Shown piece by piece: positions 8,563 through 19,086 of a DNA stretch of 64,000 bases. A program made the translations under genes and the position numbers. Numbering within the stretch: position 1 is the first letter of the stretch; every line of letters begins with the position of its first letter. The notes below the pieces were generated by a model. It was given only the letters and a program-made list of their open reading frames with translations. It did not search any database and was not told the origin of the DNA. Source of the stretch: Mycobacterium sp. ELW1 (GTDB lineage: Bacteria > Actinomycetota > Actinomycetes > Mycobacteriales > Mycobacteriaceae); contig NZ_CP032155.1 of assembly GCF_008329905.1 (NCBI RefSeq), positions 1,302,001 through 1,366,000 of the forward strand, read 5' to 3'.

Positions 8563-9348
8563 CTATTTCGGCGGCATCCTGATGCCGCCGTCCACCCGGA
8601 CGATCTCGGCGTTCATGTACGAGTTGGTCACCAGCTCGACGATCATTGAGGCCAATTCGTCGGGGCTACCCAGACGCCGGGGAAACAGCACGGATTCGCC
8701 CAGCTTGGCCTTGAAGACTTCGGCCTCCTCGCCGTCCCCGTAGATCGGCGTGTCGATCAGTCCGGGCGCGATGGTGTTGACGCGGATGCCGACCGCGGCG
8801 AGGTCGCGAGCCACGGGCAGTGTCATGCCCACCACGCCGCCCTTGGACGACGAGTAGGCGGCCTGTCCGATCTGGCCGTCGAAGGCGGCGACGCTGGCCA
8901 TCGACACGATCGCACCGCGTTCACCGTTGTCCAATGGATCGGTGCGACTCATCGCGGTCGCAGCCAGCCGGATGCAGTCGAAGGTGCCGATCAGATTGAC
9001 CGCGATGATCTTCTTGTAGGCGTCGAGATTGTGCGCCGACGCGAACTGGCCGTCCCGGCCGATGGTGCGGCGGGCCCCGCCGATACCGGCGGAGTTGACC
9101 AGCACGCGCAGCGGGCCCAGGTCAGTTGCCGTGTTGACGGCTGCCTCGATCTCCCCGGTATTGGTGACGTCCACCCGGACGAACGCACCACCGATGTCGT
9201 CGGCGAGTTGCGCCCCCCGGTCGCCCTGCAGATCGGCGACGACAACTTTCGCCCCCCGCGCCGCCAACAGCCGCGCCGCCGCCGCGCCGATACCCGACGC
9301 GCCACCGGTAACGATCGCACTAGCTCCTGTGATGTCCATGATGCTCAC
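8563..9348 (-). CDS. SDR oxidoreductase, type II 3-hydroxyacyl-CoA dehydrogenase-like
   Basis: A 261-residue classical SDR (GTG 9348; ATG 9339 is an in-frame alternative). TGGASGIG near residue 14 binds NAD(P), VADLQGD follows strand two and suggests NAD preference, NSAG is the structural motif, and the S...YSSSK catalytic set follows GQIGQAA. The insert around [16 protein letters not shown] resembles HSD17B10/type II hydroxyacyl-CoA dehydrogenases. It is the most distal gene of a long minus-strand run back to 14933. A likely job is oxidation of a hydroxyacyl-CoA or hydroxysteroid. Confidence 0.9.
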   Translation of the reverse strand: MSIMDITGASAIVTGGASGIGAAAARLLAARGAKVVVADLQGDRGAQLADDIGGAFVRVDVTNTGEIEAAVNTATDLGPLRVLVNSAGIGGARRTIGRDGQFASAHNLDAYKKIIAVNLIGTFDCIRLAATAMSRTDPLDNGERGAIVSMASVAAFDGQIGQAAYSSSKGGVVGMTLPVARDLAAVGIRVNTIAPGLIDTPIYGDGEEAEVFKAKLGESVLFPRRLGSPDELASMIVELVTNSYMNAEIVRVDGGIRMPPK

Positions 9349-9359
9349 CCGGTCCCGGC

Positions 9360-9815
9360 TCAGCCGTTGAACTCGGGAGCAGGAAACGGTACGCCCGCCG
9401 CGTCACACCAGCGGCTGAGCATCGTCAACATGGTGTCTGGGTTGTAGATGTCTTCCTCGCGCCGCCATTGATGGTTGCCGGCGTATTCGAGCAGCGTCCA
9501 CGACTCCACCGAATACGGGCCGTTGCCGTCCACGTCGGGCATATCGTTTCCGACGGCGAACGCCACCAATCCGCTCTGCTCGTCGAAGGTGCGCCAGCGC
9601 AGGGGATAGCGCATCTGCGGCCACGCCTGCATCGCCGGGATGAACCATTTCTTGATCTCGTCACGCCCATGGGACGTGCCCAGGAAATGCTCGACGTAGA
9701 GGGCGTCCTCGGTGAACAGATCGCAGTAGTCATCCCATTGTCCACTTTCTTGGGCGGCGTGGCTGACCGCCATGAAATGGTCGTGCGCACAAGCTAATTC
9801 ATCTCGCGAATACAT
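9360..9815 (-). CDS. SnoaL-like (NTF2-fold) small protein
   Basis: About 151 residues from ATG 9815, which is preceded by AAAGGGA; a longer frame from 9875 would lie wholly inside the upstream gene. MYSRDELACAHDHFMAVSHAA followed by DDYCDLFTEDALYVEH is the usual opening of SnoaL-like and ring-hydroxylase-beta-like alpha+beta cones. Members act as cyclases, isomerases, dehydratases or binding partners. It overlaps the DapB-like gene by 17 bases, so the two are coupled. The exact activity is unassigned. Confidence 0.75.
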   Translation of the reverse strand: MYSRDELACAHDHFMAVSHAAQESGQWDDYCDLFTEDALYVEHFLGTSHGRDEIKKWFIPAMQAWPQMRYPLRWRTFDEQSGLVAFAVGNDMPDVDGNGPYSVESWTLLEYAGNHQWRREEDIYNPDTMLTMLSRWCDAAGVPFPAPEFNG

Positions 9816-10887
9816 CGCTGGTGTCCCTTTCTGATGATGTGCCCCGTTGTAGACCGCGGGCACCGTGGGGAGCAAGGTCGAGGTAGGTCAGCACCCCGGG
9901 CGGTGACTGGCACACCGCCGGGATGGCGTTGGTGACCGGAGTGACCGCGACGACGTAGCCGGCGTGGGTGGTATCGCCGAAGTCGGAGGTCAGTGACATA
10001 TCGACGGTGATGTTGGGTTCGCCCTCGATGACCACCCGATAGACGTCGTCGGGGCCGTACTCGGGAAAGTCCTCGCGGCGCAGCTTGGTGATGTGCTCGA
10101 TCGCGATGCTCGCCTGCCCGTCGACCATCCCCTTGATCTCGAACGACATGCCCGAGACGGTGCCTTTGGGGATGCGGCCAGAGGCGATATCGAAGTCCGC
10201 CTCGGCGTAGATCACCCGGTGCGCCTCGTCGATGCTGTCCAGAGTCACCCCGATCGCGTCGGCCAGCATCGCCACGGTCGGGCCCCAGATGCCCGCGGTC
10301 ACGCCGGGTGCCAGGATCATCGACGTTGAGGTGTCGGGTTGGCCGAAACCATAAAGCGCCAGCTGCGGGTTATCCCAGGGACCGTAGTTATAGATCTCGA
10401 ACAGGCGGATCGAGCGGACCTGCTGGGCCACCGTCAGCGGCGCCAACGCAAGTCCGAATCCGGCCCAGCCGGGATCGCCACCGCTGGTGTAGAACGACGC
10501 GTTGCCGGCCAGGCATGCCTGTTGCAGACGGTCATAGGCGTTGCCGCTCTTGGCCTTCGGGTAGACCAGCGCCGGGTCGGAGACGTTAACGACGTTCTTG
10601 CCGGCGGCCAGGATGCGCGCGCAGTCATCGACGACTTCGTCTTCGCGGCCCATGCTGTTGGCGGCGTAGCAGATACAGTCGGCGTCGCTGTTGATAAGCG
10701 CCTCGGCGTCTTGTGTTGCACGCAGGCCGATCGGCGCGACCCCGCACAACTCACCCACGTCGCGGCCGGCCTTTTGAGATGAGGACACCCAGGTGCCGAT
10801 CAGCTCCAGGTCGGGATGCTTGAGGATATTTTGCACCGCAAGCGCTCCGAGATTGCCGGTTCCCCATTGCACGACTTTGTAGGTCAA
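9799..10887 (-). CDS. Dihydrodipicolinate-reductase-like NAD(P)H dehydrogenase
   Basis: A 362-residue protein with an N-terminal Rossmann fold: VVQWGTGNLGALAVQNILKHPDLELIGTWV. The overall layout matches DapB-like and 2,4-diaminopentanoate-dehydrogenase-like proteins that mycobacteria carry in many copies beside steroid and lipid genes. It is not the lysine pathway DapB. The predicted role is reduction or oxidation of a carbonyl or imine on a lipophilic substrate. It lies between the frameshifted acyl-CoA ligase and the SnoaL-like gene on the same strand. Confidence 0.8.
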   Translation of the reverse strand: MTYKVVQWGTGNLGALAVQNILKHPDLELIGTWVSSSQKAGRDVGELCGVAPIGLRATQDAEALINSDADCICYAANSMGREDEVVDDCARILAAGKNVVNVSDPALVYPKAKSGNAYDRLQQACLAGNASFYTSGGDPGWAGFGLALAPLTVAQQVRSIRLFEIYNYGPWDNPQLALYGFGQPDTSTSMILAPGVTAGIWGPTVAMLADAIGVTLDSIDEAHRVIYAEADFDIASGRIPKGTVSGMSFEIKGMVDGQASIAIEHITKLRREDFPEYGPDDVYRVVIEGEPNITVDMSLTSDFGDTTHAGYVVAVTPVTNAIPAVCQSPPGVLTYLDLAPHGARGLQRGTSSERDTSDVFAR

Positions 10888-10905
10888 CGGTGTTCTCCGC
10901 TCGCA

Positions 10906-12506
10906 TCACTCAACGTTTAACAACCTGACAAGTGCCTGCCGATCAACTTTGCCGGTAGGCAGCATGGGCACCTCGCTCTCCGCGAGGACGCTCAGGACAG
11001 TCGGCACTTTGAACGATGACAGGTTGCTCCGCGCGTGCGCGATGACAACCTCGGGAGACAGTTTCGTGCCTTGAGAAGGCACCACGGCGGCGGCGACGAC
11101 CTCGCCGCGTACCGGATGGGGCAGGCCGACGACGAAGCTGTGCAGCACCCCGGGCATCGCATCCAGCACGGATTCGACCTCGGCCGGCGACACGTTGGAT
11201 CCGGCGGTTTTGATGAGGGCGCTGGCGCGTCCGGTGAAGTGCAGATGTCCCGCAGCGTCGAACCATCCGCGGTCACCGGTGGGGTACCAGCCGTCAGCGG
11301 TGAACACGTCGTGGCGCTCCTGCTTGTAAATGCCGCTCATCAGCAGTTGGCCGCGCACCTGGATCTCGCCGTCCTGGCCAGGGGGCAATTCGCCACCGGT
11401 GGCGTCGACGATCCGGTGCGCGACCACGCCCGGCAACGGGATTCCGAAGGAGCCCCGCCGCTCGGGGGTAGGGGAGTATCGGGGACCTCGACCATGGTGT
11501 GCGGGCCACCGGTCTCGGTCATCCCGAGCAGGTTGGGGGTTAGCTCGGGCTCGCTGGGCCGGCGTTCCGGCGGCAGGGCCTGCACCATGGTGCCGCCTCG
11601 CACGCTCGAAAGGTCGCGCTTGGCGAAGTCGGGGTGATCGGCCATCGCTTGACTGGCCTGCGCCCAGCAGGAGATGAAAGTGGCTCGCTCCCGCTCGAGC
11701 AGCGCCAGCGTGGCACCGGGTTCGAAGACGTCCTGGGCCAGGACGGTCGCACCGGTGCACAGCGCCTGCAGCACTGCCATCGTCAGGCCGCCGACCCAAA
11801 AGAAGGGCATTGGGGAGTAGATGCGGTCGGCCGCAGTGACGCCGCGGTGCCGCGCCAGGATGGCGGCGTGGCGCACCAGACTGCCATGGGTGTGCGCCAC
11901 CGATTTAGGCAGCGCCGTCGTCCCGGAGGTAGTGACGAGGACCAGCTCGTCGGATGGGCGGACCTCCTGCTCGGCTGAATCGGCCAGGGACACCGCCGGT
12001 TTCGCCGGGCGCGGCCACGGTGTTGCCCACGACCGATCGCAGTCAGGCCACACGTGTACTCGCCGCAGATATGGGACGGCGGCCAGGGTGATCGCCGGTT
12101 CGCCGTCGGCGAGCCCGGGCAGGGCTTCGGCGAGTCGGTCGACGAGGTCGCGGCCCGCGATCGAGCGGCCCATCAGTAACACGTGGGTGTCTGTGTGCCG
12201 CAGCAGCCGTGCCAGTTCTACGCCGGGGGCGAAGGTCGACAGCGGAACGGTCAGGGCCCCGATGCGGGCCGCCGCCAACCAGGAGATGAGCCACTGAGCG
12301 CAGTTCGAGAACAGAATGCCGACCCGCGTGCCCTTTCCCACCCCACTGGCCAACAGTGCTTCGGCCAGGGTCCGTGACTGCGCGTCCGCTTCGGCGAAAC
12401 TCAGTCGCTCGTTGTCGGTGACCAGGAATTCGCCGTCGGCGTGCGCACGCCGAATCGCCAGCACTTCGGGAATGCTGCCCGGCAGCGCATCGTGCGCCGC
12501 AGCCAT
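10906..12506 (-). CDS. Acyl-CoA ligase (FadD-like), interrupted by a one-base deletion
   Basis: Two frames together make a full-length ligase of about 533 residues. The N-terminal part (ATG 12506, overlapping the P450 stop as TGATG) carries the P-loop VTTSGTTALPKS and GMTETGG. At 11464-11468 a G5 run (C5 on the coding strand) shifts the frame. Adding one base continues smoothly into PLPGVVAHRIVD, then GWYPTGDRG, GRASALIKTAGSNVSP and PTGKVDR. No domain is lost. The deletion is either a sequencing error or a recent inactivation; the same pattern occurs in three other genes here. Confidence 0.85.
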
Positions 12507-13747
12507 CAACGGACGCGTACCGGGATATGGGAATAGCCGGCCACGTTGGACATCGTGACCCGTTGCAGCCCGTCGGTGTCGACATCGAACCGCGGCCAGT
12601 GTTCGCGCAGCTGTTGCAGCGCGACCCGGGTCTCCAGGCGGGCCAGCCAGGACCCGAGACAACTGTGTGCGCCGTAGCCGAACGCCAGGGTGGTGGCGCC
12701 GCCGCGTTTGATGTCGAATTCGTCGGGCCGGTCGTAAGCGCGGGGGTCGCGTGTCGCGGCGCCGGTGACCAGCAGTGTCGGCGATCCTGCCGGGATGGTG
12801 CCGCCCTCGAGTTCGACGTCTCGGGTGGTGAACCTCCCCTGGTATTGCGACGGCGGATTGAGCCGGAGCATCTCCTCGATCGCACCCGGGATCAGGCCGG
12901 GGTCGGCGAGCACCAGCTCCCACTGGTCGGGATTGTGGTGAAAAGCCATGGTGCCGTTGCCCATTAGCTTGGTGACTGTCTCACTGCCCGCTGCGGCCAA
13001 CAACACCGAAAAGGTGCCGATGTCCTCGTCGGTGAGCCGGTGTCTCTGCCCCTCGTCGTCATCGTAGGTTGCGGTCACCAGCCGGCTGATGATGAGGTCG
13101 TCGGGTCGGCGGCGCTTCTCGCGAGCCAGCTCCAGGAAGTACTCGCCCATCGCCATCGAGGCCGCCACTCCGCTTTCGGTGGCGAACGGGTTGTTCTTTT
13201 CGCGGTGCAGGAACTCGTCGGTCCAGAGCCGGATCTGTTGGCGTTCCCCCGGCGGGACACCGAGCATGGAGGAGATGATCTCCACGGGGAACAGTGCGGC
13301 GAAATCCGCCACCAAATCGAACTCGGTTCTTCCTGCTAGCGCCTCGACGTGGGAGGTGACGACGTCGGTCACCAGCGGCTCGAGGTTGGCGATCGCGGCC
13401 TTGGTGAACACCTGGCGCACCAGCTTACGTAGCCGCTCGTGCTCGGGAGGATCCAACAGGATCAACATGTTGAGGCTGTCGAACCTCTGGCGCATCGACA
13501 ACGCATCCAGGGTCACACCGTAGGCGCTGCTGAAGGTCTCCCAGTCCCGGTGCGCGGCAACCACATCCGCATTGCGGGAAAGGGCATAAAAGTCCCATCG
13601 GTTGCTGTAGTACACCGGCGCCTCATCACGCATCCAGCGGTAGGTGGCATACGGATCGTCGAAGAAGCTGTCGGAGTAGGGGTCGAACTCCATCGGGGCT
13701 GAGCCCTCGCGCACGGTGGCTGGTGCGGCGCCTTGATCGGTCGACAT
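12506..13747 (-). CDS. Cytochrome P450
   Basis: A 413-residue soluble bacterial P450 (ATG 13747; a further ATG at 13756 overlaps the upstream gene). The I-helix oxygen-activation motif AAGSET, K-helix EMLR and heme loop FGYGAHSCLG with Cys363 as thiolate ligand are all present. It should hydroxylate a lipophilic substrate with electrons from a ferredoxin, perhaps the one at 28412. It sits between an amidohydrolase and the ligase, with one-base junctions on both sides, so all three are one operon. Confidence 0.92.
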   Translation of the reverse strand: MSTDQGAAPATVREGSAPMEFDPYSDSFFDDPYATYRWMRDEAPVYYSNRWDFYALSRNADVVAAHRDWETFSSAYGVTLDALSMRQRFDSLNMLILLDPPEHERLRKLVRQVFTKAAIANLEPLVTDVVTSHVEALAGRTEFDLVADFAALFPVEIISSMLGVPPGERQQIRLWTDEFLHREKNNPFATESGVAASMAMGEYFLELAREKRRRPDDLIISRLVTATYDDDEGQRHRLTDEDIGTFSVLLAAAGSETVTKLMGNGTMAFHHNPDQWELVLADPGLIPGAIEEMLRLNPPSQYQGRFTTRDVELEGGTIPAGSPTLLVTGAATRDPRAYDRPDEFDIKRGGATTLAFGYGAHSCLGSWLARLETRVALQQLREHWPRFDVDTDGLQRVTMSNVAGYSHIPVRVR

Positions 13748-13748
13748 C

Positions 13749-14933
13749 TCAGGCATGCATCCGCATCATGGTCGACAGGGTGCCGCCCATCACCATCGCG
13801 ACCTCGTCGTCGCTCAGTTCGGGATGGCGGTCGGCGAAGCTCAGCGGGTCGGCCAGACCCTCGGGATGGGGGTAGTCCGAGCCGAAGAAGATGTGGTCGA
13901 TCGGGACCAGTTTGGCAAGCTCGGCCACGTTCTCTTCCCAGAACGGGTTGAAGTAGATGCAGCGCCGGATCGCTTCCAGCGGATCCTCGCCATAGAGCTG
14001 GGGCATCTTCTTGCGGGTCTCGCTGAGGTTCTCCAAAAGCCTGGGCAGCCAGGTGGTTCCGTTCTCCACCATGCCGATCCGGAGCTCGGGGAATCGGGTC
14101 AGCAACCCGTGACACGCCAGCGCCGCGACGGCGTCTTCGGCGGGGTTGCGTGCCAGCGAGTAGTAGGACCGGAACGGCGAGGGCTGGAAGGGTCGGAATT
14201 CTCCCGAGCCCTCCCAGTCGTTGGCGTATCGGGCGTACCCGCTGTCGGAGGCGTGCATGATGACCAGCACGTCGGTCTCGACGACACGCTTCCAGAACGG
14301 ATCGAACTCGGGCAGCGCAAATGACCGCGAACCGTGCAGCCCCGGGACCGGCGCCGGCCGGATGAGGACTGCACGGGCTCCACGCTCGACCACCCAGTTC
14401 AGTTCGTCGATCGCCTTGTCCACGATGGGCAAGGTGATGATCGGCGTGGTGAAGATGCGGCTCTTGTAGTCGAAATTCCAGGTTTCGTGCAGCCATTCGT
14501 TGAGTGCGTGAATGATCGTGTGGGTCGCCTCGGGGTGGTCGCGGAAGCGTTCCTCGACCAGGCTTGCCAGTGTCGGGTACATCATCGACATGTCGATGCC
14601 CTGCTCGTCGAGCAGCGCCAGTCGGGGCCCCGGCTCACGCATCGCGGGTGTGGCATCGATCGCCTTGCCGAGGATCTCGCGGTGTGACTTGCCTTCGGGG
14701 TTGCCGTTATGGAAGTAATCCTCCTGGGCCCCCGGCGCGGCGACCTTGTCGAACGTCGGATTCGGGATGTAGTCGCTGATCTGGCCCAGCGTGGCGATCT
14801 TGGTGCGCCCGTCGACTTCGACGTAACGGACCGCGCCGTGGTACTCCGGCGGCAGGAACTTGGTCAGTGCATCCCGGGTCTCATACATGTGGTTGTCACC
14901 GTCGAAAACCGTGAATCCCAACTTGTCTGTCAT
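13749..14933 (-). CDS. Amidohydrolase family 2 protein
   Basis: A 394-residue TIM-barrel hydrolase. I chose ATG 14933 because AAGGAGGAG precedes it; the longer frame to 14993 has no better signal. The N-terminus has VFDGDNHMYE, a variant of the usual D-x-H-x-x-E opening, and the C-terminal metal region is FGSDYPHPEG. Family members are metal-dependent decarboxylases or hydrolases acting on cyclic or aromatic acids. It is the first gene of the minus-strand operon 8563-14933 and diverges from the acyl-CoA dehydrogenase pair. Confidence 0.85.
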   Translation of the reverse strand: MTDKLGFTVFDGDNHMYETRDALTKFLPPEYHGAVRYVEVDGRTKIATLGQISDYIPNPTFDKVAAPGAQEDYFHNGNPEGKSHREILGKAIDATPAMREPGPRLALLDEQGIDMSMMYPTLASLVEERFRDHPEATHTIIHALNEWLHETWNFDYKSRIFTTPIITLPIVDKAIDELNWVVERGARAVLIRPAPVPGLHGSRSFALPEFDPFWKRVVETDVLVIMHASDSGYARYANDWEGSGEFRPFQPSPFRSYYSLARNPAEDAVAALACHGLLTRFPELRIGMVENGTTWLPRLLENLSETRKKMPQLYGEDPLEAIRRCIYFNPFWEENVAELAKLVPIDHIFFGSDYPHPEGLADPLSFADRHPELSDDEVAMVMGGTLSTMMRMHA

Positions 14934-15167
14934 CGAACTCCTCCTTGTGCCGACCGCCTCTTCACACGATGCGGTGGTTGCGTCCGGTGCCACTCCACCT
15001 CAGAGCAGGCCGTGTGCTGTTTTACTCTAGCATCGAGTGCGTTAAAAGAGGATATGCGTTTCCTTTTTTGCTAGGTTGCCCCTTTGATAGAGGTAATGTC
15101 GCTTTCCGCACCGCATTCGGCTCGCAGCAGCGAGACAGCAGTGGTGCCCGCATCACGAGGAGGACCG

Positions 15168-16193
15168 ATGGATCTGCGGCTGAGCGAGGAGCAACGCGCG
15201 GTCCGGGACACCTTCGCGGCGTTTTTCCGCAAGGAGTCCACGCCGCAGCGGGTCCGCGCGGCCGAGGCCACGGGTTTCGATGAGCTGTTGTGGCGCCGCT
15301 ACGCCGATTTGGGGGCCCTGGGCATCGGCGTTCCCGCGGACTGCGGCGGCGCCGACGGGGGCTTGCTGGAACTCGCGTTGGTGGCCGAGGAAGCGGGCCG
15401 GCGACTGGCTCCCATACCGTTCGTCGAGACCGCAGCCGCGGCTCGGCTGCTCGGTCGGTTGCGGGAAAAGCAGCTGCTGGGGCCGATTTTGACCGGGTCG
15501 AGCATCGTGTCAGTGGCACGAGGGCCGGCGGCGGGCCGCCGGTGGCTCATCGACGGGGCGATCGCCGATGGCGTCCTGGCGCTCGACGGGGAATCCCTGC
15601 TTTATCTGGCACGGCCCGATGGAGTCTTGAGAGTTCCCCGACGCAACCTGGGCGGTCTTGCCCTCGGGCGCTGGGACACCACGGGGTGTGAGCGCACACC
15701 GTTGGTGGAAGGGCCCGAGGCGTGCGCCTTGTTCGCTACCGCACTCGACGAGGTTCGGGTGCTGCGGGCTGCGGCATTGATCGGGCTGGCGGCCGAGGCG
15801 GTCGAGATCGGTGCGGGTTACGCGACCGTGCGGGAGGCGTTTGGGCAGCCGATAGCGATGTATCAGGCGGTCGCCCATCCCTTCGCCGATACGCTCGCCG
15901 CCCTCGACGGGGCCCGTTTGCTGGTCGCCAAAACGTGCTGGGCCGTCGACGGCGGGCATGCTGACGCGCCCGCGCTGGCCGCGATGGCGTTCGTGTTCGC
16001 TGCCGAGACGGCCTATCAGGCGGCTACGCACAGCCTGCATGTACACGGCGGATACGGCTTCATGGAGGAATACGACATCCAGCTCTACTACCGGCGGGCC
16101 AAAGCGTGGGCGGCCGCCTTCGCCGATCCGCGCCGCGAGCTGCTGACGGTGGCTGATCGACGCTTTGGATCCGTCTCTCAGGAGGGCAGGTAA
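15168..16193 (+). CDS. Acyl-CoA dehydrogenase, small subunit of a likely heteromer
   Basis: A 341-residue acyl-CoA dehydrogenase. The start at ATG 15168 is set by CGAGGAGGACC upstream. The C-terminal FAD segments REAFGQPIAMYQAV and HVHGGYGFMEEYDIQLYYRRAKA are conserved; the middle beta domain is shortened. The next gene, two bases later, is a second dehydrogenase. In mycobacterial steroid catabolism such FadE pairs form alpha2beta2 enzymes with one FAD and one base per heterodimer. I infer the same here: dehydrogenation of a branched or ring-bearing acyl-CoA. Confidence 0.88.
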   Translation: MDLRLSEEQRAVRDTFAAFFRKESTPQRVRAAEATGFDELLWRRYADLGALGIGVPADCGGADGGLLELALVAEEAGRRLAPIPFVETAAAARLLGRLREKQLLGPILTGSSIVSVARGPAAGRRWLIDGAIADGVLALDGESLLYLARPDGVLRVPRRNLGGLALGRWDTTGCERTPLVEGPEACALFATALDEVRVLRAAALIGLAAEAVEIGAGYATVREAFGQPIAMYQAVAHPFADTLAALDGARLLVAKTCWAVDGGHADAPALAAMAFVFAAETAYQAATHSLHVHGGYGFMEEYDIQLYYRRAKAWAAAFADPRRELLTVADRRFGSVSQEGR

Positions 16194-16195
16194 GC

Positions 16196-17361
16196 ATGGA
16201 TTTTTCCGAGCCGATCAGTTGGCGCGAAATCCGGGGGGAAGCTGAGCATTTCGTCGCCACCCATGTGACGCGCGAATCGATTGAGAACGAACGCCGAACC
16301 GGCGACGGTGCGGACCGGGTCCTGACCAGGGAGTTGGGCAAGCGGGGATGGATTGCGCCGGGGTGGCCGGTGACGGAGGGCGGTGCCGGTCTCGACCAGT
16401 TCGAGACGGCGGTCCTGCGCGATACGTTGCGCCGCGGCGGGGTGCCGATCAGCGGGCCGGGCACGACGATGCTGCCGGCCAATGCGATCCGGGCTGTCGG
16501 ATCCCCCGAACTGAAGGCGAGGATCTTGCCGGGCGTGGCCGCCGGCGAGACGCTGATCTGCCTCGGCTACACCGAACCGGCCGGAGGGTCGGATGTCTTC
16601 GCCTGCGCCACGCGCGCGCACCGGGACTGCGAGACCTGGATTGTGAACGGCCAGAAGATCTTCACGACGTTTGCGCACTTGGCCGATTACTGTTTCCTGC
16701 TGACCCGCTCACAGCCGGGGTCGGCGGGTACTCGCGGCCTGACCATGCTGCTGGTGCCGCTGGACTCCCCGGGGATCGAGATCCAGCCGGTGCACACGAT
16801 GGGCCATGAGCGCACCAACATCGTGTTCTATAACGACGTGCGGGTCGCCGACGCGAATCGGGTTGGCGAGGCGCACGAGGGATTCGCGGTGATGCGGGCG
16901 GCCTTGGAAGCCGAGCAGAACGTCGCGCCCGGCTCCAAAACGAGCTGGGTCGCCGCTGACGCGGTGCAGTTCGCCCGCTCCCAGGTCGGTTCCGACGGTG
17001 CGCGGCTGATCGAAGATCCGTTGGTTCGTGAACGCCTGGCGCGTATGACGATCGACGCCGAGGTTGCCGACCTGCTTGATCTGCGGGTGGCGTTTCTGGA
17101 AGCCGAGGGCGATCCGCCGGGACCGGTGTCGGCGTTGTTCGGTCCCGAAAGCTACGTCCGGGCGTCGGCGGCCGCGATCGACATCGCCGGAATGGCGGGC
17201 ATGCTGGACTGGACCGACGCTGAAGCGCCGGTAGACGGCAAACTGGATGCGCACTATCGCAGCGCGGTCGCTACCACGATCTACGGGGGTCCAGCGAGGT
17301 GTTGCGCAGCCTGATCGTGGAGAACCGGCTGGGCTTCCCCCGGAGCCGCCCCCGCCGGTGA
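16196..17361 (+). CDS. Acyl-CoA dehydrogenase, partner subunit, frameshifted at the 3' end
   Basis: The frame from ATG 16196 reads a normal dehydrogenase (CLGYTEPAGGSDVF, FAD segment; WIVNGQKIFTT) up to TIYGG, then goes to an aberrant PARCCAA end at 17314. Adding one G to the G5 run at 17285-17289 gives TIYGGSSEVLRSLIVENRLG, the family's standard C-terminus, with a stop at 17359-17361 and 388 residues. The lost tail contributes to the FAD site, so the gene as written would be impaired. It pairs with the gene at 15168. Confidence 0.88.
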
Positions 17362-17378
17362 CCTGCCAGGAGGGGCGG

Positions 17379-18173
17379 TCAGGTGAAGTCGCTGCCGCCG
17401 TCGACATTGAGGTGCGCGCCCGTCATGTAGCCGTTCGCGCGGGACGCGCAGAAGGCGATCACCGCGCCCACCTCCTGGGGCAGGCCCAGTCGGCCCAGAT
17501 CCACCGACATGCCGTGACCGCGCTGCAGCAGCCCGAAGGCGGCGACGGTGTCGTCAGGCTCAATGCCGGCCGACGCCAGTACCGGACGGGCCCAGTCCGT
17601 CAGGATCGGGCCGGGGGCGACGGCGTTGACCAAGATGCCGTCGGCCGCCAAGCTTCGCGCGAGATTTTTCGTGACGCTGAGCAGCGCGCTCTTGGCGGCG
17701 GTGTAGCTGACCAAGCCCGGCGATTGGTGCTGCACCGACATCGCGGTCACATTGACCACCCGCGCCCAGTTTGCGGCCCGCAGCAGCGGCAGCGCCGCCC
17801 GAACGCAGCGCACGACCGAGAGCACACCTTGGTCGAACGCATCAGTCCACCCCACGTCGTCGAGGTCCTCGAAGCGGCCAGCCCCGGCCGGGCCGGCCGC
17901 GTTGACCAGCACGTTGAGGGAGCCCCAGCGCGTTTGGACCTCGTCGAAAAGGGCTTCCACATCGGAAACCAAGGCTAAGTCGGCCCGCAACGGCAGCACC
18001 TCTGGACAGCCGGCGTCGGTCAGCGCACGCGCGGCTTGTTCAAGCCGGGCCTCGTCTCGTCCGATCAGGCCGACCCGGCAGCCGTCCGCGGCCAGACACA
18101 GCGCGGTGGCCAGCCCGATGCCCCGGGTGCCGCCCGAAACCACCGCCGTTGCACCGGCGAAACCGAGATCCAT
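17379..18173 (-). CDS. SDR oxidoreductase
   Basis: A 264-residue classical SDR: SGGTRGIG cofactor loop near residue 13, NAAG, catalytic Tyr-Lys in SYTAAKSA, and C-terminal GAHLNVDGGSDFT. IGRDEAR after strand two suggests NADP preference. It converges on the acyl-CoA dehydrogenase with 17 bases between stops and lies 11 bases downstream of a second SDR. The two are one operon and may carry out successive alcohol-ketone steps. Confidence 0.88.
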   Translation of the reverse strand: MDLGFAGATAVVSGGTRGIGLATALCLAADGCRVGLIGRDEARLEQAARALTDAGCPEVLPLRADLALVSDVEALFDEVQTRWGSLNVLVNAAGPAGAGRFEDLDDVGWTDAFDQGVLSVVRCVRAALPLLRAANWARVVNVTAMSVQHQSPGLVSYTAAKSALLSVTKNLARSLAADGILVNAVAPGPILTDWARPVLASAGIEPDDTVAAFGLLQRGHGMSVDLGRLGLPQEVGAVIAFCASRANGYMTGAHLNVDGGSDFT

Positions 18174-18184
18174 AACGGCGTCGC

Positions 18185-18943
18185 CTACTTCGGGGCGAAC
18201 CGCTGGCCGGCGTCAAGTCGGATGGCGCCGCCGTTGAGCATCTGGTTCTCGGCGATGGCCACGGCCAGAGCGGCGTACTCGTCGGGGCGTCCCATGCGGC
18301 GGGGAAACGCCGCGTCGCGGGTGAGCGCGCCGGCCATGTCGTCGGGAATCCGCGCGGTGATCCCGGTGGCGAACAGGCTCGGCGCGATCGCGGTGACCCG
18401 GATGCCGAGGCTGCCGAGGTCGCGGGCCATCGTCAATGACATGCCGGCGATCCCGGCCTTGGCGGCGGTATAGGCGACCTGGCCGATCTGGCCTTCGAAC
18501 GCCGCGATCGACGAGGTGTTGACGATGACGCCGCGCTCACCGTCGTCGGGTTCGTTGCGGCTCATGTGAAAGGCCTGCCAGCGGTTGAGATTGAAGGTGC
18601 CGATCAGATTGAGATCGATTACCGCCCGGAAGGTGTCCAACGAGTGCGGTCCTGTCTTGGCCAGGGTGCGTTGCGACGTGCCGCCGCCGGCGGTGTTGAT
18701 CGCGATGTGCACGGACCCCATATCTTCGACCGCAGCCTGCAGCGCCTGTTCGGCACCGTCGCTGTCCAGCACGTCGCAGGGATAGAAGGACGCGCCGAGT
18801 TCCTCGGCGACGGCCGGCCCGTCGGAGCCCGGCAGGTCCAAGACGGCGACCCGGGCGCCGAGTCCGACCAGCCGCTCGGCGCTGGCCCGGCCCATCCCTG
18901 ACGCGCCCCCCACCACCACCGCTGTGCTGCCGTTGATCTTCAC
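18185..18943 (-). CDS. SDR oxidoreductase, HSD17B10-like
   Basis: A 252-residue SDR with [16 protein letters not shown] (acidic end of strand two, NAD-type), NTAGGG, and [14 protein letters not shown] supplying the catalytic Tyr and Lys. Its layout closely parallels the SDR at 8563 (same FEGQIGQ/FDGQIGQ block and FPRRMG/FPRRLG segment), so the two are paralogues of one subfamily. It diverges from the DUF35-thiolase gene, and the 143 bases between them contain an AGTAGAG/CTCTACT palindrome. Confidence 0.88.
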   Translation of the reverse strand: MKINGSTAVVVGGASGMGRASAERLVGLGARVAVLDLPGSDGPAVAEELGASFYPCDVLDSDGAEQALQAAVEDMGSVHIAINTAGGGTSQRTLAKTGPHSLDTFRAVIDLNLIGTFNLNRWQAFHMSRNEPDDGERGVIVNTSSIAAFEGQIGQVAYTAAKAGIAGMSLTMARDLGSLGIRVTAIAPSLFATGITARIPDDMAGALTRDAAFPRRMGRPDEYAALAVAIAENQMLNGGAIRLDAGQRFAPK

Positions 18944-19010
18944 GCGGAACCCTCACCCCTACTCATTGATCAGATAACTAGTCCTGTGTTGAGATCGCAC
19001 TGTACATGTA

Positions 19011-19029
19011 AGTAGAGGCACGCTCTACT
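19011..19029. promoter_or_regulatory. Candidate operator palindrome
   Basis: AGTAGAG-GCACG-CTCTACT is a perfect 7-bp inverted repeat with a 5-bp spacer. It lies 57 bases before the DUF35-thiolase ATG and 67 bases before the divergent SDR start. The right half (TACTAT) could also serve as a -10 element, so a bound repressor would block transcription. The regulator is not identified. Confidence 0.5.
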
Positions 19030-19086
19030 ATGTGGGCATACGTTGAGTGCCAACAGCGGAGGTGGTCCGCTTGTCTCGGAGGTGTG